This document shows positions 22,500 to 33,727 of a stretch of DNA of 64,000 nucleotides, piece after piece. A program made the translations under genes and the position numbers. The stretch spans positions 17,349,079-17,413,078 of the forward strand of contig OY759215.1 of NCBI GenBank assembly GCA_963662175.1, read 5' to 3'. The notes beneath the pieces were generated by a model. The model saw only the letters and a list, made by a program, of their open reading frames with translations, was not told where the DNA came from and ran no database searches. How positions within the stretch are numbered: position 1 is the first letter of the stretch; every line of letters starts with the position of its first letter. Origin of the DNA: Aradus depressus (taxonomy: Eukaryota > Arthropoda > Insecta > Hemiptera > Aradidae).

Positions 22500-23750
22500 A
22501 AAAAAACATGGGTCCAAGACCCCATGATTCATCCCGAGTTGAAGTACTTATGCCTGTTTTTTGTGTCGATCAAACCAAAGAACTATAATAGTCAAAATTC
22601 GTACATTATTACATATAAGTTGATCAAAGAGCAACCCTACCAACAACAAGTATTGCCATAGTTATTGGCATACGAACTCGTTGAACTTAACGTTGATGTA
22701 CAAATGAGTGCATTGCAGCCAGGAAGGTACTTATCAAAAGAAGGTCCATCAAAAACAGGAGGCAAGGTGCAACCACAAAGTACACTGACGAATTTCGACG
22801 AACCAGCTCAAGATCCAGATATCCATCTCAGAAAGTACGAACCTTCCACGACTATATTCCCCCACTTACTACTTAGTCTGGTGAGAGGGTAGAAGGGTCT
22901 CAGTGGTCGCCTTCAAGGTACAGTGTCCCTATGAAACTTTTGAATTTTATTTCAGATCTGCAAAACATTATCCAGCTCCTCATCACTCTCCTCACACTAT
23001 TTTTGATATAACTTGATACAACTTTTCACCTAAGTTACTCTCTTATGGTTCTTTGTAAATTCTTAAATGGAGTGCTAACGGACTTCTACAAAACAGAAAC
23101 AAACTATACATATTTTTACTTGAGAAACAGATAGACATAGCCCTGATCTCTGAGACTCGACGTTGGATTTTCTATGTTCGGGACTATACAGAGGTGACCC
23201 AACAGTAACGATGAGACTGCAGTTCTCTGCCCACTTCCCGATGAAACCACAGCTCACATAGAGCCATTCTTGCAATAAACTTTGTGACCGTCTATTGTTC
23301 TTCGAGATTCGCCATAGCTTCTACCAAATTTAACATCTACTTCACAGTTCTCGCGACTTTGCACCCCGAGGAGAAGTTGCTATACTACAATTAACAATAA
23401 TACAAAACTCTTCACCGAGATGTTTAAAATGATTTGATTGGAGGTAAAAAAAAAAATAAAGAAATCGGAGATCTAGCCCCTCTTATTCCCCCCCCCCCCC
23501 CTCTCTGTCATTTAAATTGTGTAGTTACACCCCTACCTGTCTTTAACATCCACTCACAAGTGAAGCCGCAAGTGTAAGTACACGAGTGACTGTTGAAATG
23601 GAGCTGGGAATGAAGACATATGGACATGGGAAGGGGACCCGAATGATTCACAGTATACTACAGGCATCAGTCCCCTCATCCATATTTATTCGCTTAGCGT
23701 AATTGTGTACCTGGCTTGTGAAACGTCGCATCCTTTCCCAGGATCACAGT
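22500..23750. other. unassigned DNA
   Basis: A 75-codon plus-strand frame at 22665-22892 has a balanced composition but no recognisable domain. A 14-bp C run lies at 23488-23501. Nothing else is identified. Confidence 0.25.
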
Positions 23751-23754
23751 ATCC

Positions 23755-24095
23755 TTGGCGAGGGAAAGTGGACTATTCGAGATTAGGATTCTGTCTAATT
23801 GGTTTCAGAAAACTTGCCTGCGGGAGCTCATTACTATAGAGAGTCCTTTCAACCCGTTTTTAATTGGGAGCGGTGCACCCCTTGTATCGCCCCCGTCCCA
23901 CAACCCCCAGAGCTCTTTACACCTCCCAGCAATGTTTCCCCCGCCCCCCTATCCCTCTGAAAGAAAATGACCTATTCGATCTATCACTGTTTCCTGCTAC
24001 ATCGATAACTTACCTATTTATTGCTTAGCTTTATGAGTTAATAATACTTCTGTCTTACCTACCACTTCACTTTCCTTTTTTTTCACTATCACATG
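23755..24095 (+). repeat. dispersed repeat, copy 1 of a direct pair
   Basis: Shares TGTCTAATTGGTTT.AGAAA, GGGAGCTCATTACT, AGCTCTTTACA and TATTTATTGCTT with 24553-24866 in the same orientation, at roughly 70-75% by eye. Confidence 0.65.
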
Positions 24096-24106
24096 ATTGC
24101 AAACAT

Positions 24107-24475
24107 ACGAGGTGTGTTCAAAAAGTAACGGAAATTTTGTAATTTCGCGGGTGGTATTAATCCAATTCGCACGATTTTTGAAACATTCCATGGCTTTTGC
24201 ACCTGCTTACACTTCGTTGCTTGTTCGTGAATTTTGTCCAAAAACAAGACTGTAATGATGCCCCAGCCTCCATATTCGCCAGACATGGCTCTGTGTGACT
24301 TTTTTCTGTTCCCAACAATAAAAAGAACCTTAAAGGGCCGTCGTTTCACAAGCATAGATGAGATTAAAAGAGCATCACTGAGAGAGCTAAATGCTATCCC
24401 GAAGATCGAGTTCCAGAAGTGTTTTGGGGATTGGAAGAAGCGCTGGCATATGTGTATAATATCTAATGGTATATC
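24107..24475 (+). pseudogene. mariner (Tc1/mariner, D34D type) remnant, internally deleted
   Basis: Begins with ACGAGGTGTGTTCAAAAAGT, the 5' terminal repeat type of mellifera/irritans-like mariners. After about 120 bp the sequence jumps to the C-terminal end of the transposase (24234 onward). It reads KNKTVMMPQPPYSPDMALCD, then FFLFPTIKRTLKGRRFTSID and so on to FGDWKKRWHMCI. PYSPDMALCDFF holds the third catalytic aspartate. The N-terminal DNA-binding part and first two aspartates are deleted. The frame decays after WHMCI and no 3' terminal repeat is seen. Confidence 0.85.
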
Positions 24476-24552
24476 GTATTGTATCTTATGGGCAAATTAA
24501 AAATTTGTTGTCTACCAGTGGTTTATATAAGATCGCGTTCACATAGCGTCCT

Positions 24553-24866
24553 ATCCTCAGGAGCGTTGAAGAGGAGAAGTGGACTTTTAGCGATTTGGAT
24601 GCTGTCTAATTGGTTTGAGAAACTTGACTGCAGGAGCTCATTACTTGGTGCGCCCCATGTCTCACATCCACCCCACATCCTCCACAGCTCTTTACAACCC
24701 CTGCTACGCTTCCCCCTTCCACCCCCTTTCAAAGGAAAAAGGAAATGGTCTATACCATCTCTCCCCGTTTCCTGCCACACCGGTACACGTCTATTTATTG
24801 CTTTCCTTTACCAGTTAATGCTTCTGTCTTAACTACCTATTCTATTTCTTTTAACTTCACTACTTG
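24553..24866 (+). repeat. dispersed repeat, copy 2 of a direct pair
   Basis: Diverged direct copy of 23755-24095. The mariner remnant lies between the two. Confidence 0.65.
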
Positions 24867-24869
24867 GAT

Positions 24870-26150
24870 CTTGGGTGTATCGTAAACCCTTCGTAAATAA
24901 TGACGTTAGAGTATCCAAAGTCGAAACTTAATACTGAGTTTTTGAAGGAAATAAACATTCTTACTATCCTGAACAATTAAAAAAATGACTTCCAAATGCA
25001 TCTCGCTACATTTCTATCTGCCGTGTACAATGATGGTAATGTACAAATTCCTTCTGTTCTATTTCGTTTTAGTGTTCCGTGCCAAAATTAGCAAAATGGA
25101 ACACATATGGGATCACTTCGGTGTCCGTCCGTCCGTCTGTCACAGGCGATTTTCTCTGAATCTATTTGACATAAAAATTAGAGATTTTGCACAGAAATAG
25201 AGTATGGTGACCCAATTATAGACGTGAAGTATAAAAAGTATAGGAATGCAATATCTAAGTAAATAACATTAAAACACAAACATTAATTCAAAAAAATTAA
25301 TTAATTAATTTTTTTAAGCGAAATTTATTATTCAGTAATCAATAGGAAGCAGTTCATTTAAAGGTAACGGAGTACTATTCTGATCCATATATTTTGACTT
25401 CCAATGAACGTAGAGGGATTTTTTTCGGCTCAAATTAAAGAAAGCAGACTAGACAATCTATTTCTGACAGAAAATGATGAAGATAGCAAAGAATGTTGTT
25501 CTTAATCTTAGTCCTACAAAAGATTGACTCATTATCTTCCGAGCGACTGCTAGAGAATCAACAAGATAACGAAGAAACCCTTCCTAAATAGTCCATTACA
25601 ATGCTATTGCGCCAATTTTCTGCGAAAACAATCTTATTTGTTAATGCATTAAAAATATTATAATTAGCCAAATTAACAAGTTTTTATGATAATAAGAAAT
25701 TTGATTGATTTATGACCTTTTGTGCAAATGCTATAGAATCCACAAAGTCGCGCCAAACTCGCGAATCAGTAGCCAGAGCCAACTCTAAATGGATGGATGT
25801 AGAAAGGAAACTGCCTGCCAGGGTGGGTAGGATTATCCGGGGACTGTCGGTTTGGCATTTGAAGGTCAGAACCTGAGAGGGAAGGGATGTACAGTGTGTT
25901 CCTTTATTCACCCTTAGCTACCCCCCACAACAATACAAGACCGGCTCATGTTCCGGCTTTTCTTATCTACTATACACTCATGTGCATTTATTTTTGGGTA
26001 TCTACGTTTTCAGTCATGGACCGTTTTCGTATGTTCCATTTTAAAAGTTTGGACTTATTTTTGATAAAGATTCAAATTTTTTTCAACGGAATTTTTAGTT
26101 TTCCGACCCTTGATTCAAAAATGTCCTATACTGCATGTGTGTAACCACGA
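24870..26150. other. AT-rich DNA, nothing recognised
   Basis: No frame with a known domain. There is a run of TCCG repeats at 25120-25140. Confidence 0.3.
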
Positions 26151-26660
26151 AAACAGTCGATAGAATAAATATATCTGTACGCAATTTCGTAGATGTATCC
26201 TGAACCAAAAGAGGATGACACCTATTGATTTTCAGACAAATCGACCCAAGGGGAGGGGGTGATTAGGGGGAAGTCTTAATCTAAACACTCTAATAACTAC
26301 TTCTAAGTTGAGGAACGCGAACATATTGTGAAATTGTAAGAAATAAGTTTGTTTTATTTACTCTAATAACTGTCGTTGTAATGAATATATTGACACAAAA
26401 CTTCATTTGTAAATTCATAAGGACGACTAATCGTTACTAACTAATAATCTTCTACGAAATCAGCAGGAGGGGGGTTCGACTAAAAATCCTAATAACCGCC
26501 GATGTAATGAATGTATCAACATAAAATTTAGTATGAGGATTCATGATTTTTAGCCCAAATGGTCGATTGGTTTTTGAGGTAGAGTGGAAACTTTTTTAAT
26601 TAATTCGTGTTAGGGAGGTATATAGCCCGTGATTCAACGAAGACTTCTTTTAATTTTTAA
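26150..26660 (+). repeat. GAATGTATCGACA-type dispersed repeat
   Basis: GATAGAATAAATATATC at 26159, AATGAATATATTGACAC at 26378 and AATGAATGTATCAACAT at 26505 are successive diverged copies. They are followed by TCATGATTTTTAGCCCAAA, as in the copy at 39.5 kb. Confidence 0.6.
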
Positions 26661-27960
26661 TGACGAGTGAACTCGCGCACCGTCTTCATATCAGTTCTAC
26701 ACTCTGCTGATATAAAAAAGGAGGTTACAGGAGTGACACTCTCTCACAACGCCTGGTACCACAGTCAGTGTGATATAAGGCAAACAAGACAACAAAGAGT
26801 TCCCTCTTTTCGACTAACAACATTGGTACAAGGCCGCCTCCTCCAAAAAAGGTGTTAACGAGAATAATAAAGATTTGAATGAGTTCTTCCAATCTGCAGG
26901 ATTGCCCAATCACATTAACGTCGTCTGCCCTTTCAAGAAGCAAGCAATCTTGGAGAAAAGAGCGAGGAGCGGCATCCTGGTGGATTAGGGCGGAGCTGCA
27001 GAGGGGGGGGGGGGGGGGGGGGTTGTAGGTGAGGGAAAGGGCAATTTGTACAGAGAGCCTCCAGGCTCCTGCAGCTGCCGGAGGGATTTGGGATGAAAAG
27101 ACGGCTTTCGGGGAAACCTTGGTCGGACACTCCACCGGCCTTAGTCCCTCAATCCCAGAAGGGCTTCCCCCTCCCTCCTTCGACTTATTAATTTGACACA
27201 ACCTCAAAGGAGAAGTTTTGGCTTTTCACTTTCCCTTACACTGCTTTACCAAATACAAAGAAAGTACCGATGCGATGAAACGGACCAAAAACTGTCAAAC
27301 TCAATAGAACTTTCCCATAGCATAATAGATCCTCCAAATGTTTAACGGAAGAAATATTGTTCATTAACGGTTGAAGGAACGACGTACGTCTGGGTACGCC
27401 TCCACTTTACATGAGTACAGCCTTTAAACGTCTTAGATTCACTCGCCTTTAAATGGGAGCTATGTCGGCCGGCAGGAGAATCAACTTAGCTATAAAACCC
27501 AGTCAGCCGACACAGATTCCTTTAAAGTCGAACAAACATAGCTGTATAAGGCTCTTCCCCGGCAGGCAAATTATACTGGAATAATCAGAATGCCACTTAT
27601 CTTTTTATTATTATTGTTTTTAATTTTTTTAAATATTTTGTTTATTATTTATTTTTAGCTACCCAAATATAGTTCATTTGTTGGCCGACCTAATAAATTG
27701 TATAAGTGTCTCCACTATATGTTACATTTATGAGAATAATGTTTCTATTTATTGCAGCTATCTATAAGCCAAGACCTCTTTATATCTTATAAAGAGATCA
27801 TGGCTAAAAAAAAATATTTAGATTTATGACTTTTTAATGATCTCACACCTTTGATGGGATACAAATCGGATGAAAAAGTATTTTAAAGCTTCATAAATTT
27901 GAACATTATTCAAGTAAATCAAAATTTTAAAAAAATATTTTTTAAAATTGAACTGAATTA
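26661..27960. other. VAChT upstream region, poly-G tract at 27003-27022
   Basis: No supported coding sequence. A 20-base G run splits a C/G-rich patch (26900-27180). From 27240 to 27560 the sequence looks single-copy, and from 27590 onward it is AT-rich and intron-like up to the splice acceptor. Confidence 0.35.
27486..27540 (+). promoter_or_regulatory. TATA-like box in single-copy-looking upstream DNA
   Basis: TATAAAA at 27491-27497 lies about 600 bp upstream of VAChT, in a stretch (about 27240-27560) with mixed composition and no recognised repeat. CAGTCAG follows closely, but no well-spaced initiator is obvious. It might be a promoter or part of a 5' exon of the cholinergic locus. This is weak evidence from composition and one motif. 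Confidence 0.2.
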
Positions 27961-27964
27961 ATTC

Positions 27965-27988
27965 CGTTTTTTTGTATCTTTTTAAAGG
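27965..27988 (+). promoter_or_regulatory. candidate 3' splice acceptor of the VAChT exon
   Basis: A T-rich pyrimidine run is followed by AAAG, with AG at 27986-27987, about 100 bp before the VAChT start codon. Base composition changes from AT-rich to balanced just after it. In other insects VAChT mRNA is made by joining a shared cholinergic 5' exon to the VAChT exon. This is the best acceptor for that event, but no transcript data are available. Confidence 0.55.
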
Positions 27989-27997
27989 TTTGTGATC

Positions 27998-28080
27998 ATG
28001 CTGGGAACAAGATGGGGCGAGCTGTGAACCCAAACTTCCGAAGAAAGAAGCGAGCCACGACTAACAGGGGAAGAAGATAA
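27998..28080 (+). promoter_or_regulatory. two overlapping upstream ORFs in the VAChT leader
   Basis: Two ATGs precede the VAChT start. The first opens a 10-codon frame (27998-28027, including stop). The second opens a 23-codon frame (28012-28080, including stop), whose peptide is very basic and ends in RRKKRATTNRGRR. Both are out of frame with VAChT, and the second stops 8 nt before its start codon. If the splice site at 27987 is used, both lie in the 5' UTR and could limit initiation or cause reinitiation at VAChT. Confidence 0.5.
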
Positions 28081-28088
28081 CTTGAAGG

Positions 28089-29951
28089 ATGGCAGACCCC
28101 AACCCCTTCAAGGCAATATGGAACCGGGTGAGTCGATGGACAGTACCTATGCTGAACCTGGAGGTTGGGGAAGTGAAGGACATCGTTTGGGCCAAGCTGC
28201 AAGAGCCCAAATCCCAACGCAAGTTGGTCCTGGTCATCGTGTCAATAGCGCTCCTCCTGGACAACATGCTCTATATGGTCATTGTCCCCATCATCCCAGA
28301 CTACCTGAGGTACGTCGGTGCCTGGGGAGATGAGCCGGATCCGGACAACATGACCCTTGTACGTCCTCGGAACCACCACGGCCAGGATCAGGCGACAGGA
28401 ATCCTCTTTGCCTCCAAGGCTATAGTCCAACTCATGGTCAATCCCTTCTCGGGTGCTCTTATTGACAAGATTGGCTACGATATACCCATGATGATAGGAC
28501 TCTGCATAATGTTTCTTTCTACTGCAGTGTTTGCATGTGGTGGAAGTTACGGAGTTCTATTTTTTGCCAGAAGCCTTCAAGGAGTTGGATCTGCTTTTGC
28601 TGATACCTCAGGTTTAGCTATGATAGCCGACAGATTCACTGAAGAAGCCGAAAGGTCTAAAGCGCTTGGGATAGCGTTGGCTTTTATCAGTTTTGGATGT
28701 CTGGTAGCGCCACCATTTGGAGGCGCCTTATATCAATTCGCAGGAAAGGAGGTTCCTTTTCTTATACTGGCATTTGTATCTCTGATGGATGGCATTATGT
28801 TGCTTCTTGTTATGAAACCAATAAAAGAAACCCTCAGAGAAAATCGTCTGAAGTCAGCAAATAAAGATAATGTATCCATTTGGCGCCTCTTCATTGATCC
28901 GTACATTGCAGTTTGTTCTGGAGCCTTAATGATGTCAAATGTAGCCTTAGCGTTTCTAGAACCTACCATCTCTCTCTGGATGGAAGATAACCTAACAACA
29001 GACAATTGGAAAATTGGAATGATATGGCTCCCAGCCTTCTTTCCGCATGTTCTGGGCGTAGTGCTAACTGTAAAGATGGCTCGCTTATATCCAAATTACC
29101 AATGGTTCATGGCTGCCTGCGGTCTAGCTCTGGAAGGTCTATGCTGTTTCATTATACCGTTTTCATCATCCTACAAAGTCCTTATGATTCCCATTTGCGG
29201 TATTTGCTTCGGGATTGCTTTGATCGACACTGCACTTCTTCCAACACTAGGATATCTTGTTGACGTTCGATATGTTTCAGTGTATGGAAGTATATATGCG
29301 ATAGCAGACATTTCCTATTCTGTAGCATATGCCGTTGGGCCAGTTATCGCTGGAGGGGTTGTCGAAGCAATTGGATTTACAGCACTAAACTTTGGAATTG
29401 CCTTTTCTAATTTGCTCTACGCTCCAGTCCTCATGTATTTGCGCCACATTTATGATTTTAAACCATTTGAAAATGAAGCAAATATACTCATGTCTGATCC
29501 ACCAGACAAAAAATATCAAACTTACACATTGCAAGATCAACAACCTGTGTTAGAAGAGCAAAAGAATCATCTTGAGTATCAAACATTAGATTCAGTTCAA
29601 GAAACAAACGTTGACTATACTGAGGCAAAACAAGCAGCAACTCCAGTCCGGCCCGAACCAGCGAGGCAGGAGTTACCGCAACAAAGACCCGAGTACGCTC
29701 AGCGGCAGGAGTATCAACCCAAACAGGACTACCAACCCAGACAAGAATTTGCTCCTCGGCAAGAGTATCCTCCCAGGCAAGACTTCTCCAGAGGACAAGA
29801 TCAACGTCAGGATTTCGGACGTGGTCAGGAATATGTAACGAGACAGGAGGGTGCTCATCAGAGACAGCTCCCGCAAGCTCCAACCGACACAAATCCTTTC
29901 AGAAGACCCGATCAGGATCCTGATCGAAATCCTTTCCGGTCCGGATTTTAA
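28089..29951 (+). CDS. VAChT: vesicular acetylcholine transporter, single exon
   Basis: Proton-coupled antiporter of the SLC18 branch of the major facilitator superfamily, which loads acetylcholine into synaptic vesicles. The 620-residue frame is uninterrupted. The first membrane segment (about residues 46-68) carries the family aspartate in LLLDN (D58). The following lumenal loop has an N-glycosylation site, NMT at 87-89. Segment 4 has the GVGSAFADTSG motif (166-175), followed by the cytoplasmic DRF..EAERSKALG loop. Segment 10 carries D407 in YAIADISYSVAYAVGP, a charge characteristic of vesicular amine and acetylcholine transporters. About twelve hydrophobic segments end near residue 452. 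The cytoplasmic tail has an EANILM dileucine-like sorting motif (463-468) and then an unusual R/Q/E/Y/P-rich repeat (about 523-590). The start has A at -3 and G at +4. An intronless VAChT fits its known position inside the first intron of ChAT in insects. VAChT is preferred over VMAT on overall similarity as I remember the families, not on an alignment. Confidence 0.96.
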   Translation: MADPNPFKAIWNRVSRWTVPMLNLEVGEVKDIVWAKLQEPKSQRKLVLVIVSIALLLDNMLYMVIVPIIPDYLRYVGAWGDEPDPDNMTLVRPRNHHGQDQATGILFASKAIVQLMVNPFSGALIDKIGYDIPMMIGLCIMFLSTAVFACGGSYGVLFFARSLQGVGSAFADTSGLAMIADRFTEEAERSKALGIALAFISFGCLVAPPFGGALYQFAGKEVPFLILAFVSLMDGIMLLLVMKPIKETLRENRLKSANKDNVSIWRLFIDPYIAVCSGALMMSNVALAFLEPTISLWMEDNLTTDNWKIGMIWLPAFFPHVLGVVLTVKMARLYPNYQWFMAACGLALEGLCCFIIPFSSSYKVLMIPICGICFGIALIDTALLPTLGYLVDVRYVSVYGSIYAIADISYSVAYAVGPVIAGGVVEAIGFTALNFGIAFSNLLYAPVLMYLRHIYDFKPFENEANILMSDPPDKKYQTYTLQDQQPVLEEQKNHLEYQTLDSVQETNVDYTEAKQAATPVRPEPARQELPQQRPEYAQRQEYQPKQDYQPRQEFAPRQEYPPRQDFSRGQDQRQDFGRGQEYVTRQEGAHQRQLPQAPTDTNPFRRPDQDPDRNPFRSGF

Positions 29952-30835
29952 AACAATCCAAAACAACTGTTAAATGCATTTTAATATTAAGAACTAAACA
30001 TTAATCAACGAAGTATCCTTCTCAAGAATGGATAAAACTCAGGTGATTGCTAGTAGTTTAGTATGTTATATTTTACGCTGTAACTATTAGTCCATTTGAT
30101 ATCACGTATGATTAAGATTTGCAAAATGAAAGACTAGTTTTTGGGGGCCGTCCATAAATTACATAACATGTCTAAGAGGGTTTGATTTATGTGACAGGGG
30201 GGGGGGGGATATATATAATTATTTTCAGAAATTTTTATTCTTTTTATAGAATTTTATTAACTTGTTTAATATCATTATAGGTTTTGTTTTTTCTTCTACC
30301 AAACTGTAAATGTCTTTAAATCACAGACATCGAAGCATATCAACAGCTGAAACAGAACAGACTGTAATTTTGTTTTTTAGTAATTTTTTTTTATTTTTAG
30401 TGATTTGTAAAGTGTATGTACTGGATTTGTGACAAGGTATTATTATTTATTATATTCAAACCAATGTAAATAATAATTTTTTAAATAGAAAACATTTTAT
30501 ATGTGATAGTAAAATATTACGTGACGTTAAATGTTCGAGAATTGCGTTATCTACTTCATGGATGGCCCCTAGGGAAGAATAACTTTTTAAAATAGATTAA
30601 GGGTAGTATAATATTTATCCTAAAATAGATATAATGGTAAACATTTTCTTGTTAATATATTTTCAATGGATGCTTACTTACACAAGAGTTTGTTAATAGC
30701 GAAACTTTTGAAATAACTGTACAGTGTATCTATTTGAAGGTAACACTAGTTACTCGATGTACCTCAGAATGTTTTAACAAAATGGCAAAGGCTGTCTGGG
30801 GTGAGGGAAACCGGTAATAAATACTCTGTACTGAC
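29952..30835 (+). other. VAChT 3' flank with candidate poly(A) signal
   Basis: AT-rich sequence after the VAChT stop, containing the MITE at 30143-30570. An AATAAA occurs near 30814 (ccggtAATAAAtact) and could end the transcript. Nothing else is recognised. Confidence 0.3.
30143..30570. mobile_element. MITE with GGGGGCCGTCCATAAATTAC-type terminal inverted repeats
   Basis: The left end reads GGGGGCCGTCCATAAATTAC at 30143. The right end (about 30546-30570) is its imperfect inverse, finishing GGATGGCCCCT. The roughly 430-bp interior is AT-rich and non-coding, with a 12-base G run near the left end. Termini of this kind recur in arthropod MITEs, from memory. It lies about 190 bp after the VAChT stop, so it may fall in the VAChT 3' UTR. 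No clear target duplication was found. Confidence 0.6.
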
Positions 30836-31002
30836 CCACAAATGCAGCAAAAATTTCACGTATTTGGGATTAAATCTAAGTTTAATATTCAATTTATTTA
30901 ACATTTTAGCCATCTAATAAATAGTTTGTTTTAAGTAAAATACATATTTCGAAATATGTTGACACGAATTAATTTTGTTCAGAAGGGTTGGGTGAAATGG
31001 CG
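30836..31002. other. AT-rich DNA, nothing recognised
   Basis: Gap between the VAChT 3' flank and a SINE-1 copy. Confidence 0.3.
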
Positions 31003-31172
31003 GACGAGTATCTGACATCGCACAAGCTCGGGACCATTGCTTAACATCCCACCAGAAGGACGGCGTGCTCTAGTTTCTTTTACCTCCCAGATAAAATAAA
31101 CTCTTGGCCGGGTTTCGAACCCGATATCTTGAACTCAGTAGGCTAGTCGCTACCCCTAAGCTACCGGCGCCC
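31003..31172 (-). mobile_element. SINE-1 copy, head half
   Basis: Reverse orientation: GGGCGCCGGTAGCTTAGGGG head at 31172, B box GGTTCGAAACC, the hairpin GTTTATTTTA..TAAAA and the ACGCCGTCCTTC body. It ends at about 31003, so the 3' half and tail are missing. This is unlike LINE-type 5' truncation. Confidence 0.88.
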
Positions 31173-31174
31173 AA

Positions 31175-33720
31175 TAAGGGCAAAACCGTTATCTACCTAC
31201 TAGGTACCTAATACGATTTTCAATAAGTTTAGGAAAGTATAAAAATTATTTTTGAGGTTAAAGATGGTTTAAATTTTTTTCCATCAAAAATCGAAGATCG
31301 AAACAATTTTTGCAGATATCGTCTACCGAGAGAACATCTCGAAACGACGGATCTCATTTCGCAGGTTTAATTTATTACAATCAACACTTGTATACTATAA
31401 TTTTAGCTCTGATGATGTTCTTCGGCCGCAAAATTATTATTATTTAAATAACTTTTTAATTTTCAAAAGAAGTAACAATAATCCCGGGATTATCTCCATC
31501 CTAATCCCCAGAATTTTTGGAATTGAAATTCAGCCGAGGCTCGGGATGGCTAATCCTAGAAGATACCTCTACTGTCAAACAAATTATTTTATTATTCTAA
31601 AAGAAACCTGTATTTTTATGTTAACAAATTTTAATGTTTATTATTAACTTATAATCTCTCTGTGATGAACTTGATTACTTTATGTTACCATTCTATGTCC
31701 ATGTTTGTTGAAAAAATTTAAAATTTTAGTACTGCTATGCCTTTTTAAAAATATATAATTTGATGTATAGGTATTTTAAACACAAGCTATAATGTGTATA
31801 TACCACAATGTACACATGCAATTGTTATTGTATATATATTTTTTAATGTACCCATTAATATAATTCCATTTTTTATGTATATAATTTTCACTATTTACTT
31901 AAGTATTAATAGATTGTACTGTAATTTAAGTGGCCAGGAATTGCAAGCAATGGAAATTATCAAAAATTCCAAACCTTGGAAACAAATCCTGCGCCAATAG
32001 CTCATAAGTTTAAAAAGTTCAACCAAGGACGACGATACATATCATTCCATGTTAATTAATATATTTAAGGATTAGAAAGTAAAAATATATATTTAGTCAT
32101 ACGAAGATACATTTTATATATATTTTTTCCGTATTTCTTTATAATTAAGATTTGGCCTATATCCATAACTATACATATCAACAATTTCCTTATAAAATTT
32201 CTGTCCAAAGGGTAGATAGTATAAATAAGTGTGGTATATTTGTTAGGAAATTTCACCCCCTCAATATATTATTAAAAATATATTACCTATAAATAAATTT
32301 TCAGACATATGTAAAAATGTAAAGAAAAAGTGGAATCTACTGATTCCCATATCTGTTTTTAATTAGTTTGAGAGAAAAAAATTAAGGAAATACATAGCTG
32401 ACTACTTTTATCATCTGGACACTTATTATAGCGTTAACTATTACTTTAGGCATAGATTCATTTTCTGATTTTTTACCCCTTATTTTTCTCTTCTTTTCAT
32501 CTTAATTTATAACATTTATATGATAATCTGAACTACAGAATAAGGAAAGAAAAGATTGGTAATACTACTACGTGTATTTGAATATTAAAGGCAATAAAAA
32601 TTTTAATTTATAGCGTACACAGACCCACAAATTAAAATTGCATGTATCCTATACAATTTTATATTTGTATATATTATACCTACACATTTAAATAATTTAT
32701 TACTTTACACATATGTAGACGATATTACAAAAAAAAATAAATTAAATTAAAATAAATTTTATGACTCAACACAAATAATGGTAGCAGTGGTGAGGGAAAA
32801 ACAGGTCAAGTAACGTTTGCCCTCGTAAAATGTGGTTTATTATTTTTATTATACTATTCATTTTTTTATTTATACTATTAACATTGCACAGGCTCGGTAA
32901 ACATGTCCACGAACCATTCGAGGGAAAAACATTAAGAAACTTGACCAAAAAAAAAAGAAACAACTTGGAGCCGGTCTATAATTAACTGAAAAATAATGAA
33001 TGAAATTAGAAATTGTCTTGCTACTGGGAAGACATATTTCGTTCCATTTGATGTACCTACTTATCTCATCCCACAATATCTTCCTATCTCTTATAAAAGA
33101 TAACATTTATATAAATCGATGATATATAATATAAAACATAAATAATCTCTAGGAAGAGTATTTTGTGACAGAAAAAAAAAAAAAAAGTGGTAAAAATATA
33201 TTGTAAATAAAAAAATATCAGTATGCTAGTCTGGTTATGAGTGTCAGTAATTACTGTATTTACTACCTGGACAAAATGTATTTTAATGTGTATTTAAGAA
33301 AGACATTTTTAATGTATTAAGACAAAAAGAAGCTAGAAAAAGAAACATATCGATAAAAAAGTCATGATAAAAAAAAAATGAGATTGCTCATAAGAAAAAA
33401 TGAAATTAGAGTTTTACACCATAGGATAAATAAGTCTATGAGAAGAAAATAAAATAAAAAAAAGTCATTTAGATATTCATATTTTGCACTTAAGTAAAAA
33501 ATAATAAAACAATGTATAGAAAATATATTCTACACTAAATCTGAATAAAATAATTATTCATTTATTTTTATTCGGAAATAAATTGTATTCCATAATTATT
33601 ATTTATGATTAGCTCTTTTATTTGTTCAGTATTATTTCTACTGATACTATTAACATGAAATGTATTATAATTTTTTATATAAATAATTTTATCGTGGCAA
33701 CTACTCGTGATTAGCGACGA
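31175..33720. other. very AT-rich DNA, nothing coding
   Basis: No frame with a recognised domain. A weak CTGATGATG-type fold occurs at 31407-31435 but its stem and GAAA box are decayed. Confidence 0.35.
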
Positions 33721-33727
33721 CAAGTTT

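Noticed and set aside
26725..27207. RT-like peptide ERADDVNVIG on the minus strand
   Set aside because: It resembles a YADD-type motif, but the surrounding residues match no RT block and the frame crosses a poly-G tract. Probably chance.
28082..28333. 83-codon plus-strand frame over the start of VAChT
   Set aside because: Overlaps VAChT in another frame, and its Gly/Pro-rich composition is a shadow.
31407..31435. another copy of the hammerhead-like fold
   Set aside because: CTGATGATG is present, but the stem is poor and the GAAA box reads CAAAA, so it was not counted.
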